9,354 bases of DNA from Acidimicrobiaceae bacterium (GCA_003152555.1 PMAL01000200.1:5980-15333), one strand, 5' to 3'; shown: positions 1 through 7,756, counted from the stretch's first letter. The notes: generated by a model not told the origin, from the letters alone. Numbers and translations: made by a program.

Positions 1-957
1 GTCGAGTAACGCGGCGATGGCCTTGAGCATTTCACGCAGTTCCGGTGGAGGAGGGAAGTATTCGTCCTCGACGATGACCGATTTCACAGTGACGCCATCG
101 GTCGGATTTAGAAAGGCAAGTACTTCGTCGATGAGGCTTTCGGGCGCGGATGCGCCCGCGGTGACGGCGATCGTGCCGTAGAGATCGCCGGGCAGTTCGG
201 ATGCACCGTTGACGCGCAATACTCTGGCACAACCCTGCGCTTCGGCGACCCTAGTCAGTGCCATCGTGTTTGAGGAGTTCGCTGAGCCAATCACGACGAC
301 AGCGTTAGCGCCGTCGGTGATCTCGCGCAAGGCCGCTTGACGGTTGGTCGTCGCAAAACAAAGGTCGCTGCGACCGGGCATCCAAATGTCGGGGAACACT
401 TCCTCGGCGTACTCTCGCAAGTCCTGCCACTCGTCTTGGCTGAGCGTCGTTTGGCTGAGTAACGCCACGGGACCTTCGTATGACGCGACGGCGTCGATGT
501 CTTCGCGGTTCTGTATCAGGTGCACAGACTCGGGAGCGACAGCCATGGTACCCACCGCCTCTTCGTGATCCTCATGACCAACGTAGAGGACGGTGTAACC
601 CTTGTTGGCGCGAACCTTTAGTTCGTGGTGGACCTTGGTTACAAGCGGACAGACAGCGTCAATGACCGTTCGGCCGTCTTTTCGGGCGGCCTCGACAAGT
701 TGAGGGGGTGAGCCGTGCGCGCTTAACATCACCGGCGCGCCCGGAGGAACAACGGTCACATCGTCGACGAAAATTACGCCGACGGACTCAAAATACTCCA
801 CGACGAAGCGATTGTGGACAATCTCGTGGTAGCAGTAGACGGGCGGTTCGAATATTCGCGTCATCCAGTCGAGGGCTTTAATAGCTTTTTCAACGCCGGC
901 GCAAAAGCCTCTCGGAGAGGCAAGTACGACTTTGTCAACGTGCACTCTCTTGAGCAT
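1..957 (-). CDS. ispH: 4-hydroxy-3-methylbut-2-enyl diphosphate reductase (IspH), C-terminus beyond window edge
   Basis: IspH is the iron-sulfur enzyme that converts HMBPP to IPP and DMAPP in the last step of the cytoplasmic MEP isoprenoid pathway. The frame is open for 319 codons from ATG at 957 to the window edge, so only the last residues and the stop are missing. All family signatures are visible: SPRGFC (Cys19), HEIVHN (His48), SAHG (His81), DAVCPLVTKVH (Cys103), GHEDHEEAVGTM (His131 and Glu133, matching E. coli His124 and Glu126), LCFATTNRQ (Cys200), GSANSSN (224-230) and TAGASAPE (266-273). Cys19, Cys103 and Cys200 are the three cluster ligands. The frame stays open upstream to a TAG at 1045-1047, but ATG 957 is the only canonical start before the first motif. 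No clear Shine-Dalgarno precedes it. Identification is essentially certain; the start is less so. Confidence 0.97.
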   Translation of the reverse strand, partial: MLKRVHVDKVVLASPRGFCAGVEKAIKALDWMTRIFEPPVYCYHEIVHNRFVVEYFESVGVIFVDDVTVVPPGAPVMLSAHGSPPQLVEAARKDGRTVIDAVCPLVTKVHHELKVRANKGYTVLYVGHEDHEEAVGTMAVAPESVHLIQNREDIDAVASYEGPVALLSQTTLSQDEWQDLREYAEEVFPDIWMPGRSDLCFATTNRQAALREITDGANAVVVIGSANSSNTMALTRVAEAQGCARVLRVNGASELPGDLYGTIAVTAGASAPESLIDEVLAFLNPTDGVTVKSVIVEDEYFPPPPELREMLKAIAALLD

Positions 958-1169
958 AGTGAGGCAAGACGTTTTTTTGTCTGGACCAGAGAGGCATTCA
1001 TTTTTACTTGGAGCATTTTGCGTGCATACGTGAATGATTGACTTCTAAATAACCTCGCGTTCGTTCGATTTCACCACCAGTGACCGAGTATGTCTCGATC
1101 ACGTAAGGAGTCGGCCACCTACCATTCACCGGGCCTGAAGAGATTCAACTTTTTTGCCAAATACCGTAC

Positions 1170-2048
1170 GTGCTCAACTTTGAACTTGAGGACGACCTCG
1201 TCGCACGTAGGCGCCGACCCGAGTGGATGTGGGTCGCCCTCGAGGGGGATCGTCTGCTCGCCCGAGTTGCGTGGTGGAGCAGGTCAGATGATGGTTCGCC
1301 ATCAGATCTCGACATCCTTGATGTTGACAACGGTGACGCCGAGATCGATTCCGAAGAACTCTGCTTCACTTTGCTTGAAACCGCGACAGCCGAAGTCATT
1401 CCTAAAGGATCCCGGCGACCCGATTACGGACGATTTATCGCTGCCGACTGGCGCGATCAGCCAGAAACCTCAAAGCCAGTCGAAGTACGCATGGCGGCAG
1501 TCGAGAGCGCCGGTATCGGCGAACAGGTGACGTACGCGGGCCACCCGTTGTACCTATTCGAAACCTCACCCGCTGAGATCACCGGAGAGGGTTGGGACGA
1601 GCCCGACATTCCACCGTGGCACGGCCTGTGGTACCTCGTGTCACCATCGGGCAACGCGTTGGCGTGGCCCGGCACGTTGAAAGAGCACAACTCGACGGTG
1701 CTCGCCGCGCTGGAGAACACACTGGCCGGTTGGGAAGCATTCCCGCTGTACTCCTACAGCGGGGACACATCCTCGACGAGTGCGTGCACGGGAAGTTGTA
1801 GTGTCGCCTGGCCACCCGTGCTGACGTCAGGTGACCCCGCACAGATGAACTCGCTCTCCTCGTCAAAGGTCGGCACGATCAAGCTGAGTGACGGGGAGCT
1901 GCAGCTCACGTACGCGGGAAAGCCGCTGTACTTCTATTCGAACGAGGGCGTCACCAAGGGGGCCAACGGGTTCGAGACAACCGGGAGCGGCAACGCGGTG
2001 AAGGCTCCTTCGCCAGCGACCGGCACGTTCAGTTTCGCCACGCCGTAA
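1170..2048 (+). CDS. Hybrid protein: GNAT-like N-terminal half fused to Lipoprotein_15 (COG4315) repeats
   Basis: The frame has 292 codons. Residues 1-115 resemble the front part of actinobacterial GNAT acetyltransferases (RRRRPEWMWVALEGDRLLAR, then YGRFIAADWRDQPE and VEVRMAAVESAG). From about residue 118 it becomes a Lipoprotein_15-type protein: TYAGHPLYLF (121-130), GLWYLVSPSG, GWEAFPLYSYSGD, CTGSC (Cys206 and Cys210), AWPP, then TYAGKPLYFYSNEG (248-260), ending naturally at GTFSFATP. Such proteins are normally exported lipoproteins, yet there is no signal peptide or lipobox here. The second half of the GNAT protein and the first half of the lipoprotein are both absent. The GTG start has no Shine-Dalgarno, and GNAT-like residues (LFCQIPYVLN) continue upstream of it in an open frame reaching TAA 1104 without another usual start. 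It may be a deletion fusion or a non-functional relic. Domain assignment is from memory of the families. Confidence 0.75.
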   Translation: MLNFELEDDLVARRRRPEWMWVALEGDRLLARVAWWSRSDDGSPSDLDILDVDNGDAEIDSEELCFTLLETATAEVIPKGSRRPDYGRFIAADWRDQPETSKPVEVRMAAVESAGIGEQVTYAGHPLYLFETSPAEITGEGWDEPDIPPWHGLWYLVSPSGNALAWPGTLKEHNSTVLAALENTLAGWEAFPLYSYSGDTSSTSACTGSCSVAWPPVLTSGDPAQMNSLSSSKVGTIKLSDGELQLTYAGKPLYFYSNEGVTKGANGFETTGSGNAVKAPSPATGTFSFATP

Positions 2049-2125
2049 GAGGGCCGGGCGGTCAACGGTTCAAAGAGAGGCAGGGTCACGTCGTGGTCTC
2101 TGACGTACGGCTAACCGGGGCAATC

Positions 2126-2605
2126 TCAACTGACCTTGTGATACTTCAGGACAAAGTCGTGGTTCCACGTTGAGTTGTCGTGACGTATCTCCCACGCTCC
2201 TTCAATCGCGAGACCATCGTCGCTAATGAGGCCGGTGAATCGCTGCGCAAAATCGAGCGGAGTGAAGTCGGCAGCTTCCCGATGGAGGTGCCACGCGTTC
2301 TCGCTAAGTGTCATGTCGTAGACGCGAACGACGCCGCGCGAATCGAAGTAGTGCTGAGTGAATCCGCCACCGATGGCATTGAGCCCAATAAGTGCGAAGA
2401 CGTCGGGCACGTCTGGATGATGGACGGTCCCTCGTTGTGTCACGAATTTGTCATCCAGCGTCCACTTGAAGACGGTCGAGCCAATTGGCCCGGACGGAGG
2501 CGCACCGGGAAATTGCACGTCCATAGTCCATTCACCAATGAGGATGTTTAGCGTCGCCAGTAGATCGCCACTGGTCCGTTGATCAGGGGGACCAATGTCC
2601 CTCAA
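2126..2605 (-). CDS. DUF1579-like protein of unknown function
   Basis: This 159-residue protein has the layout of DUF1579-type proteins: an early LNILIGEWTMDVQFPG stretch, a middle TVFKWTLDDKFVTQRG stretch, then IGLNAIGGGFTQHYFDSRGV and a C-terminal GLAIEGAWEIRHDNSTWNHDF. These are alternating strands expected of a small beta-barrel. The function of the family is not established. There is no signal peptide, so it is probably cytoplasmic. The start shown is TTG at 2605, with a weak GGA about 8 bases upstream; the frame is open to a TGA at 2627-2629 and holds no ATG before the conserved part. It lies 60 bases downstream of the small cysteine-rich gene on the same strand and is probably cotranscribed with it. 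It converges on the hybrid gene ending at 2048. Confidence 0.8.
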   Translation of the reverse strand: MRDIGPPDQRTSGDLLATLNILIGEWTMDVQFPGAPPSGPIGSTVFKWTLDDKFVTQRGTVHHPDVPDVFALIGLNAIGGGFTQHYFDSRGVVRVYDMTLSENAWHLHREAADFTPLDFAQRFTGLISDDGLAIEGAWEIRHDNSTWNHDFVLKYHKVS

Positions 2606-2665
2606 GAAATCCGAGTCACGCGAGTGTCAGCAAATCTGAAAGTAGAGATTCGAACTCTGAAATTG

Positions 2666-2902
2666 TTAACTGGCACGCTGGCGTTGCGCGGGTGCCGCGC
2701 ATTCGCGACAGAGCACAACCGATGAGCGCGTTTCCTTTTTTGGATCGGGAGCACGCAATATGCGTACGACACCACTTGACCGGCACTGGCGCTGGTGCCA
2801 GCACAAACGACGAGCACATCCGCAGGCCCCGCTCGCGGGCGTGCGAGTCGCTTTTACGGTCGCTGGATTGGGCACGGGTCCTTCAGGTGGAAACATGCTC
2901 AT
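2666..2902 (-). CDS. Small cysteine-rich protein, unknown, first gene of a two-gene operon
   Basis: This 78-codon frame starts with ATG at 2902 and has a strong Shine-Dalgarno, GAGGAG (2914-2909), spaced 6 bases from it. The middle and end hold cysteines in pairs: GACGCARRLCWHQRQC and VLCREC. The pattern of two knuckles (Cys near residues 27-40 and CxxC at 65-68) suggests a small metal-binding fold, but I do not recognise the family. The N-terminal 20 residues are rich in proline and look unstructured. The stop is TAA at 2668-2666, 60 bases before the DUF1579-like start, which suggests one transcript. Overlapping frames on both strands are open too, so codon bias cannot decide; the ribosome binding site is the main support. 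It could be a spurious frame. Confidence 0.5.
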   Translation of the reverse strand: MSMFPPEGPVPNPATVKATRTPASGACGCARRLCWHQRQCRSSGVVRILRAPDPKKETRSSVVLCRECAAPAQRQRAS

Positions 2903-3174
2903 GAAACGCTCCTCGTGCCGTCACGACATTTAGTTTACCAATGAAGTAACGATTTTCGTGTCTCATCACTATGGGAAGGCGCTGTAAATCTATTAAAACG
3001 TGTCAAGTGGCGTGCCCGTTATTGGCGACCATGGTCATAATGGATGACTTCGTCTATTCCAAAGCGGGCAGTTGCGTGGGAACAGGGTGATTCGTTGATA
3101 CACGCTGGTTCATACTTCATCAATTTCTCCCCAACTCTTAGGAAATAGTCGATTCCTTGCATAAGGCTTGAATC
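2903..3174. promoter_or_regulatory. Divergent intergenic region, AT-richer, probable promoters for both sides
   Basis: These 272 bases separate the minus-strand cysteine-rich gene from the plus-strand membrane protein, so promoters for both should lie here. On the minus strand TGGTAAACT (-10 at 2937-2932) resembles an extended -10 about 30 bases upstream of ATG 2902. A perfect TTGACA lies on the minus strand at 3006-3001, but no -10 follows it at the usual spacing. For the plus gene I see no convincing hexamer pair, only the AAGG ribosome binding site at 3163-3166. No open frame here looks coding. Confidence 0.3.
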
Positions 3175-3489
3175 GTGATATTGAAGTTCTCCGTATTTAT
3201 TGGCGTGGCCACCTCAGTGGTGGGGTCGTGGGTGCTCGCGCACGGTCACGCGTTGGACGTGGCGTGCAACGCCCGCGTGAACAAGTACGGAGCGGCCGCA
3301 ATTGGCTTCGGATGCACGAAGGCCATATCCACGCTCTTGATGGGCGTTGCGCTCACCACCGGTGGACTCATTATTCTCGCAATCATTCTCTACGTGATTT
3401 ACAAGAATGCTCGCTCCACCATGTGGAGTGACAAGTCCTTCACGGTCGCTGGTCAGCCCAATCACTCAATCGACAGTTATTCACGATAA
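3175..3489 (+). CDS. Small two-helix membrane protein with a two-cysteine loop (paralogue of 7857-8168)
   Basis: This 104-residue protein has two hydrophobic helices, about residues 4-22 and 50-76, joined by a loop with Cys31 and Cys47, and a polar tail of about 28 residues after YVIYKN. The charge pattern suggests both ends are cytoplasmic and the loop external, where the cysteines could form a disulfide. The GTG start has AAGG (3163-3166) 8 bases upstream. The minus-strand gene at 7857-8168 has the same design: a cysteine also at residue 31, a second cysteine after a glycine-rich GxG stretch, and the shared second-helix motif G[VF]AL..GGL[IV]I. I do not recognise the family and infer no function. 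It converges on the GGDEF-EAL gene, leaving only 23 bases between the stops. Confidence 0.75.
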   Translation: MILKFSVFIGVATSVVGSWVLAHGHALDVACNARVNKYGAAAIGFGCTKAISTLLMGVALTTGGLIILAIILYVIYKNARSTMWSDKSFTVAGQPNHSIDSYSR

Positions 3490-3512
3490 GGATTTGTCTC
3501 CGTCGCTAGGTG

Positions 3513-5786
3513 TTATTTCTCTCCGCGGTTCTTGGCTACTTCACTTAACATGATGACCGCTTCATCGTTGGGCACGGCGGGCGACCACAAGAAACCCTGG
3601 CCCAGATCACAGTGGAGTTCGCTGAGGTGTTCTAATTGGTCGGACGTCTCGATGCCCTCGGCAAGCACAATCATGTCCAGCTTGTTGCCGAGCGTCACGA
3701 TTGCTTCGAGCAAGGTGTTGCTGCGCTTCAGGTCGTGCTTGGGACGCACGAAGGATTGATCGATTTTGATGATCCGTGGCCGTAAAGCGGCGAGGTACGA
3801 CAGGGATGAATATCCCGTGCCAAAATCATCGAGCGCGATCCCGATATTGAGGCGGTTGAGATGCTCCATGACGTACATGGTTTCGGAGATATCGAGCAGC
3901 GCCACACTCTCGGTGACTTCGAGAATGAGTCGCTCCGGGTCAAGCCCGCTGAGTTCGAGTTCCCGTTCAATCATTGGTATGAGGTCACGGTCGTGAAATT
4001 GGTGCGCCGAGAGATTGACGGTGACGTAGGGCAGCTTGGTCACGTTGCTTTGGGACTCCCACGCGCTGGCGGCGGTGACCGCCTCGTGCATGGCGAAGGC
4101 GCCGAGTTCGAGAATTAAGTCGCTCTGTTCGGCGATTGGAATGAAGACGTCGGGCGGGACCCATCCGCGCTCGGGGTGGGGCCAGCGCATGAGGGCTTCG
4201 AATCCCACGACCTCGGAGGTAGAAAGATCAATGATTGGTTGGTAGTGCATTTGGAGTTCACCGGACGTCAGGGCTTGGCGAAGTTCCAGCACGAGGGCAA
4301 AGCGGCTGACCGCCTCCTGGCGAATCTCCGGGGTGAAGACAACCAGGTGGCCGTGGCCCCGCCGCTTTGCTTCGTACATCGAAGCGTCGGCGTTTTGAAT
4401 GAGCTCCACGTTTGTATTAGTGCTCTTGGAATCCCACACCACGATTCCGACGCTGGCGTGCTGCTCAAGATGCACGTCGTCAAACGTGAATGGTTCGTCG
4501 AGTGCCGTGAGGAGCCGTCCGGCGATCTTTTCGGCTTCGTCCGGAGAGGTGAGGCCCTCGGCGAGGTACAGAAACTCATCGCCGCCGAATCGGCAGATGG
4601 TGTCCGACGTGCGGGTTACCTTCTCGAACCGCTTGGCGATCGAGACCAGCAGTTGGTCGCCAATCAAGTGCCCAAAGACGTCGTTCACACCCTTGAAGTC
4701 GTCCAGGTCCAACAGCAGCACAGCACCCAGTTCGTTGTGACGCTCAACTCTTGACTTGGCTTGTACGAGTCGGTCGTCAAAGAGCGCGCGGTTGGCCAGT
4801 CCGGTGAGCGGATCATGCAGCGCTTGATACGAGAGCTGAGTCGCCAGGGCGCGCTCTTCGGTAATGTCGCGCACGGAGGAGATGAAATAGAGGGTCTTGC
4901 CGTTCTCGTCGCGCGCCGAACATATTGATACTTCGGCCATGACAATTCGACCGTTCTTGTGTAGAAATCGTTTGCTGTAGCGGACCTGATCGGCGTCGCC
5001 GGACACAATGCGTTTGTTCACCTCTTCGGAAATGCCGATATCCTCGGGATAGGTGAAATGCTTCGAGTCGCGACCAATAAGTTCCTCTCGCGTGCGTCCG
5101 CTCATCTGGCAGTACGACTCGTTGACTTCAAGGAATACGCCCGCACTACTACTAAAGACCATTGGCGCCATATTGCCTTCGAAAGCCAGGCGGAATCTCT
5201 GTTCGCTCTGGGCAATCGCGGCGGCCACCGCTGCTTCGATTTCACTTGATTGATTCTCTTTCGCCAGGTCGGCGCTGGTGTGTTCATTCGGCTCTCCGGC
5301 TTCAGCCAAGGACACCACGGTCGAGAACCGTTTGTCGCGGTTGAGCCGGGCACATTTGAAATCAACGACCAGTTCGCTGCCGTCGCAACGGAGTAGTCCT
5401 AGGTCCCGCTCGGTCCAAATAGGAGGTGGCGTCGACAACACTGAATCGGTGCAGGCGAATATCGTTGAATCGACCGACAATCGGGGCAGGAGCTTCTTGA
5501 TGTTTTGACCGATCAAATCTGTCAATGCGTAGCCGGACAGCTCTTCGAGGTGCTGGCTCGCGTCGCCAATTACACCGTCGGCGTCGAGAAGGAGAATTGC
5601 GCCCGGCAATGCCTCAAGCACGTCACGCGCCAATGCGGCATTGTCTTCAAGGCACCCCATGAAGTACTCACTTTCCCCAACGTGACCGACGACTACCGTG
5701 AAGGTCAGTAAGCGGGATATAAAAACAGTAGTCCTCTCAAGCTTTGTCGCTACGTCATCGTTTTCGAATCTCAGTTCAGTGGTCAT
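3513..5786 (-). CDS. PAS-PAS-GGDEF-EAL cyclic-di-GMP synthase/phosphodiesterase
   Basis: This 757-residue protein probably makes and/or degrades the second messenger c-di-GMP. Domain order: PAS 1 (about 50-160), PAS 2 (about 193-312, ending SSVRDITEERA), GGDEF (318-485) and EAL (495-750). The synthase site is complete (FGGDEF, 400-405), and the inhibitory RxxD site (Arg392 to Asp395) sits five residues before it. The phosphodiesterase motifs are also complete: EALMR (530-534), NLSAHQF, EVTE (623-626), DDFGTG (653-658), KID (674-676), AEGIE (709-713) and QGF (730-732). Either activity may therefore exist; which dominates cannot be read from sequence. There is no transmembrane segment, so it should be cytoplasmic, with the PAS domains sensing an unknown signal. 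ATG 5786 has GAGG 8 bases upstream; Met43 is a possible later start. Confidence 0.95.
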   Translation of the reverse strand: MTTELRFENDDVATKLERTTVFISRLLTFTVVVGHVGESEYFMGCLEDNAALARDVLEALPGAILLLDADGVIGDASQHLEELSGYALTDLIGQNIKKLLPRLSVDSTIFACTDSVLSTPPPIWTERDLGLLRCDGSELVVDFKCARLNRDKRFSTVVSLAEAGEPNEHTSADLAKENQSSEIEAAVAAAIAQSEQRFRLAFEGNMAPMVFSSSAGVFLEVNESYCQMSGRTREELIGRDSKHFTYPEDIGISEEVNKRIVSGDADQVRYSKRFLHKNGRIVMAEVSICSARDENGKTLYFISSVRDITEERALATQLSYQALHDPLTGLANRALFDDRLVQAKSRVERHNELGAVLLLDLDDFKGVNDVFGHLIGDQLLVSIAKRFEKVTRTSDTICRFGGDEFLYLAEGLTSPDEAEKIAGRLLTALDEPFTFDDVHLEQHASVGIVVWDSKSTNTNVELIQNADASMYEAKRRGHGHLVVFTPEIRQEAVSRFALVLELRQALTSGELQMHYQPIIDLSTSEVVGFEALMRWPHPERGWVPPDVFIPIAEQSDLILELGAFAMHEAVTAASAWESQSNVTKLPYVTVNLSAHQFHDRDLIPMIERELELSGLDPERLILEVTESVALLDISETMYVMEHLNRLNIGIALDDFGTGYSSLSYLAALRPRIIKIDQSFVRPKHDLKRSNTLLEAIVTLGNKLDMIVLAEGIETSDQLEHLSELHCDLGQGFLWSPAVPNDEAVIMLSEVAKNRGEK

Positions 5787-5805
5787 TCGTCATACCTCGT
5801 CGTAA

Positions 5806-6254
5806 TTTGACGTCGTAGCCGACACGCGCCCACCGCGACCAGACGCAGACGAACGCGAGACCTTGTGCACCCTGCTGCAATATCAGCGCGAGTCACTCGT
5901 TCGAAAGGTGTCCGGAGTTAGCGAGACCGCGGCTCGAACATCGCTGGTTGCGAGCGGCGCGACGTTGCTGTGGCTGATTGTTCATATGACAGAGGCCGAA
6001 TCGACGTGGTGCTTCAGCGTTTCGCTGGAATGCACATGAAGCCGTTCGGTGATGGGGATGTCATTGACGACCACACTTTTGACGCAGTCATTCAGGAGTG
6101 TCGCGCCGTGTGAGTTCACGTCGATCACGTGATCGGTGCCGCGACATCGCGGCGTTCGTCATCCCGCAGCGACGCGGAGAATGTGCCGACACTCAAGTAT
6201 GCTCACGAAAATTGGCGTCACGCAATGTGCGCCCGGGCGAAGGGAGAACGAAGT
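5806..6254 (+). pseudogene. Broken DUF664/DinB-like gene (frameshift and nonsense codon)
   Basis: The first frame (5806-6039) reads RPDADERETLCTLLQYQRES, VRKVSGVSETAARTSLVASG, LLWLIVHMTEAESTW, which is the N-terminal half of a DUF664/DinB-superfamily protein. Homology then jumps at about 6009-6012 to another frame (VLQRFAGMHMKPFGDGDVID, then DHTFDAVIQECRAV), showing a frameshift. That frame meets TGA at 6111-6113, where relatives usually have Trp, and continues (VHVDHVIGAATS, VPTLKY) until about 6210. No usual start precedes the homology, and the last ~30 residues of the family are missing. Working members are metal-binding four-helix proteins, often thiol-dependent. The remnant fills the gap between the divergent GGDEF-EAL and monooxygenase genes, and its tail now carries the monooxygenase ribosome binding site. 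Base-call errors could mimic this, but the long genes around it are intact. Confidence 0.78.
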
Positions 6255-7756
6255 TGACCGAAACGCTGACTGAGCCCGTACGTGCCCATCGGGAGCTTGA
6301 GCACCTCGACGTATTGATCGTCGGAGCGGGCATATCGGGTATCGGCGCCGCCCATCACCTCCACGAACAGTGCCCCGAGAAGATCTTTGTGGTGCTCGAG
6401 TCGAAACCGAACTTCGGTGGTACGTGGCAAACGCATCGCTACCCCGGAGCGCGTTCGGACAGTGACCTCTACACCTACGGCTACCGATTCAAGCCCTGGA
6501 CGGGAGCGCCGATCGCCACCAAGGACGAGATCCTCAAGTACATGTCGGAAGTCATCATGGACGAGGATCTGGATCGTCATATCCGCTATGAGCACCAGGT
6601 GACCTCAGCCTCGTGGTCGAGCGCAGAAAAACGTTGGTCGCTCAACGTGACACGCAGCGACACCGGTGAACACGTGCAGTTAACTGCCACCTTCTTGTGG
6701 ATGTGCCAGGGTTACTACCGTCACTCGGTGGGCCACACGCCAAGTTGGGTGGGCATGGATCAATTTGCAGGTCCGATTATTCACCCCCAGAGTTGGCCCG
6801 ATGACCTCGAGTACGTCGACAAGGACGTGGTCGTGATTGGCTCGGGCGCCACGGCAGCGACGCTGATTCCGGCCCTGGCCCAGGAATGTCGTCACGTCAC
6901 GATGCTGCAACGATCGCCGACGTACTTCTTTATTCGCAGCAACGTCAACGAGGTCGCCGACATGTTGCGTGAACTCGACATACCCGAAGAGTGGGTCCAC
7001 GAGATCGTGCGCCAGAAGATCTTGCTCGACTTCGCTGCTATCACGAAACTGGCACTTGAGTTCCCAGAACTCGCCCGGGAGGAATTATTGAAACCGATTC
7101 GTGAGATTCTGGGAGACGACTATGACATTGAGACTCATTTCAATCCGAAATACAAACCGTGGCGGCAGCGAATCGCCATGGTGCCCGATGGCGATTTGTT
7201 TGAAGCCATAAAAAGAGGAAAAGTGTCGGTAGTCACCGACGAGATCGACTCCTTTACGAAGACGGGGATCAAACTGAAATCGGGCGCGACTCTAGACGCC
7301 GACGTCGTCATCACCGCAACGGGATTTGACATGAGTGTCCTTGGTGACATTGCTTTCAGCATCGATGGCCGGGTGCTTGACCTGTCGCAGACCATCACCT
7401 ACAGAGGATTGATGTTTACTGACGTACCCAATCTGCTCCAGGTATTCGGTTACTTCCGCGCGAGTTGGACCTTGCGTGTTGATCTCATCGGAGACTTCTC
7501 GTGTCGACTGTTCGACTACATGGAGTCACACGGCGTTGACGTGGTCACGCCACGACTTCGTAGCGAAGATGCCGACATGACACTGTTGGCGTGGGTCAAT
7601 CCGGAAGATTTCAACCCCGGATATATGAATCGCAGCGTGCATCTCTTTCCCAAACAAGGCAGTCGCGATCCTTGGAGGAATGGGCTCACATACGAGTTGG
7701 AAAAAGAAACTCTTCCCGCAGCCGATTTCGAGGACGGTTCGTTACTGTTCACGTAA
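6254..7756 (+). CDS. Flavin-containing Baeyer-Villiger-type monooxygenase (EtaA-like)
   Basis: This 500-residue class B flavoprotein monooxygenase uses FAD and NADPH to insert oxygen into ketones or to oxidise S/N atoms. Motifs, numbered from the TTG start: FAD-binding GAGISG (24-29), GGTW (55-58), RYPGARSDSD (62-71), the monooxygenase fingerprint FAGPIIHPQSWP (171-182), NADPH-binding GSGATAA (196-202), HFNPKYKPWRQR near 295 and TATGFD (354-359). RYPGARSDSDLY and the PWxQR block resemble EtaA/EthA-type enzymes. The open frame extends upstream to 6098, but that part is pseudogene sequence. TTG 6254 has GGAG (6243-6246) 7 bases upstream and gives the usual family length. The substrate is unknown. 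A strong but nearly unused ribosome binding site follows the stop, suggesting a lost downstream partner. Confidence 0.95.
   Translation: MTETLTEPVRAHRELEHLDVLIVGAGISGIGAAHHLHEQCPEKIFVVLESKPNFGGTWQTHRYPGARSDSDLYTYGYRFKPWTGAPIATKDEILKYMSEVIMDEDLDRHIRYEHQVTSASWSSAEKRWSLNVTRSDTGEHVQLTATFLWMCQGYYRHSVGHTPSWVGMDQFAGPIIHPQSWPDDLEYVDKDVVVIGSGATAATLIPALAQECRHVTMLQRSPTYFFIRSNVNEVADMLRELDIPEEWVHEIVRQKILLDFAAITKLALEFPELAREELLKPIREILGDDYDIETHFNPKYKPWRQRIAMVPDGDLFEAIKRGKVSVVTDEIDSFTKTGIKLKSGATLDADVVITATGFDMSVLGDIAFSIDGRVLDLSQTITYRGLMFTDVPNLLQVFGYFRASWTLRVDLIGDFSCRLFDYMESHGVDVVTPRLRSEDADMTLLAWVNPEDFNPGYMNRSVHLFPKQGSRDPWRNGLTYELEKETLPAADFEDGSLLFT

Noticed and set aside
967..982. AGAC and GTCT around a T run upstream of ispH, terminator-like
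   Set aside because: The stem is only 4 bp with the T run in the loop rather than after it.
1090..1530. 146-codon plus-strand frame starting at ATG 1090
   Set aside because: It overlaps the hybrid gene in another frame, and its product has no domain-like pattern, whereas the 1170 frame carries clear family motifs.
2049..2125. Terminator between the hybrid gene and the DUF1579-like gene
   Set aside because: Only weak 3-4 bp pairings and no T tract could be found by eye.
2644..2658. tRNA T-arm-like sequence (AGAG, ATTCGAA, CTCT) on either strand
   Set aside because: No matching acceptor, D-arm or anticodon arm at tRNA distances on either strand; it is only a short palindrome between two genes.
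2692..2904. 70-codon plus-strand frame
   Set aside because: It has no ribosome binding site and is opposite the better supported cysteine-rich gene.
4176..4754. 192-codon frame antisense to the GGDEF-EAL gene
   Set aside because: It mirrors conserved catalytic codons of the real gene and shows no independent motif or ribosome binding site.
6098..6253. 52-residue N-terminal extension of the monooxygenase from GTG 6098
   Set aside because: The extension lies in the DinB-like relic, is arginine-rich and unlike family N-termini; TTG 6254 has a good ribosome binding site and gives normal length.
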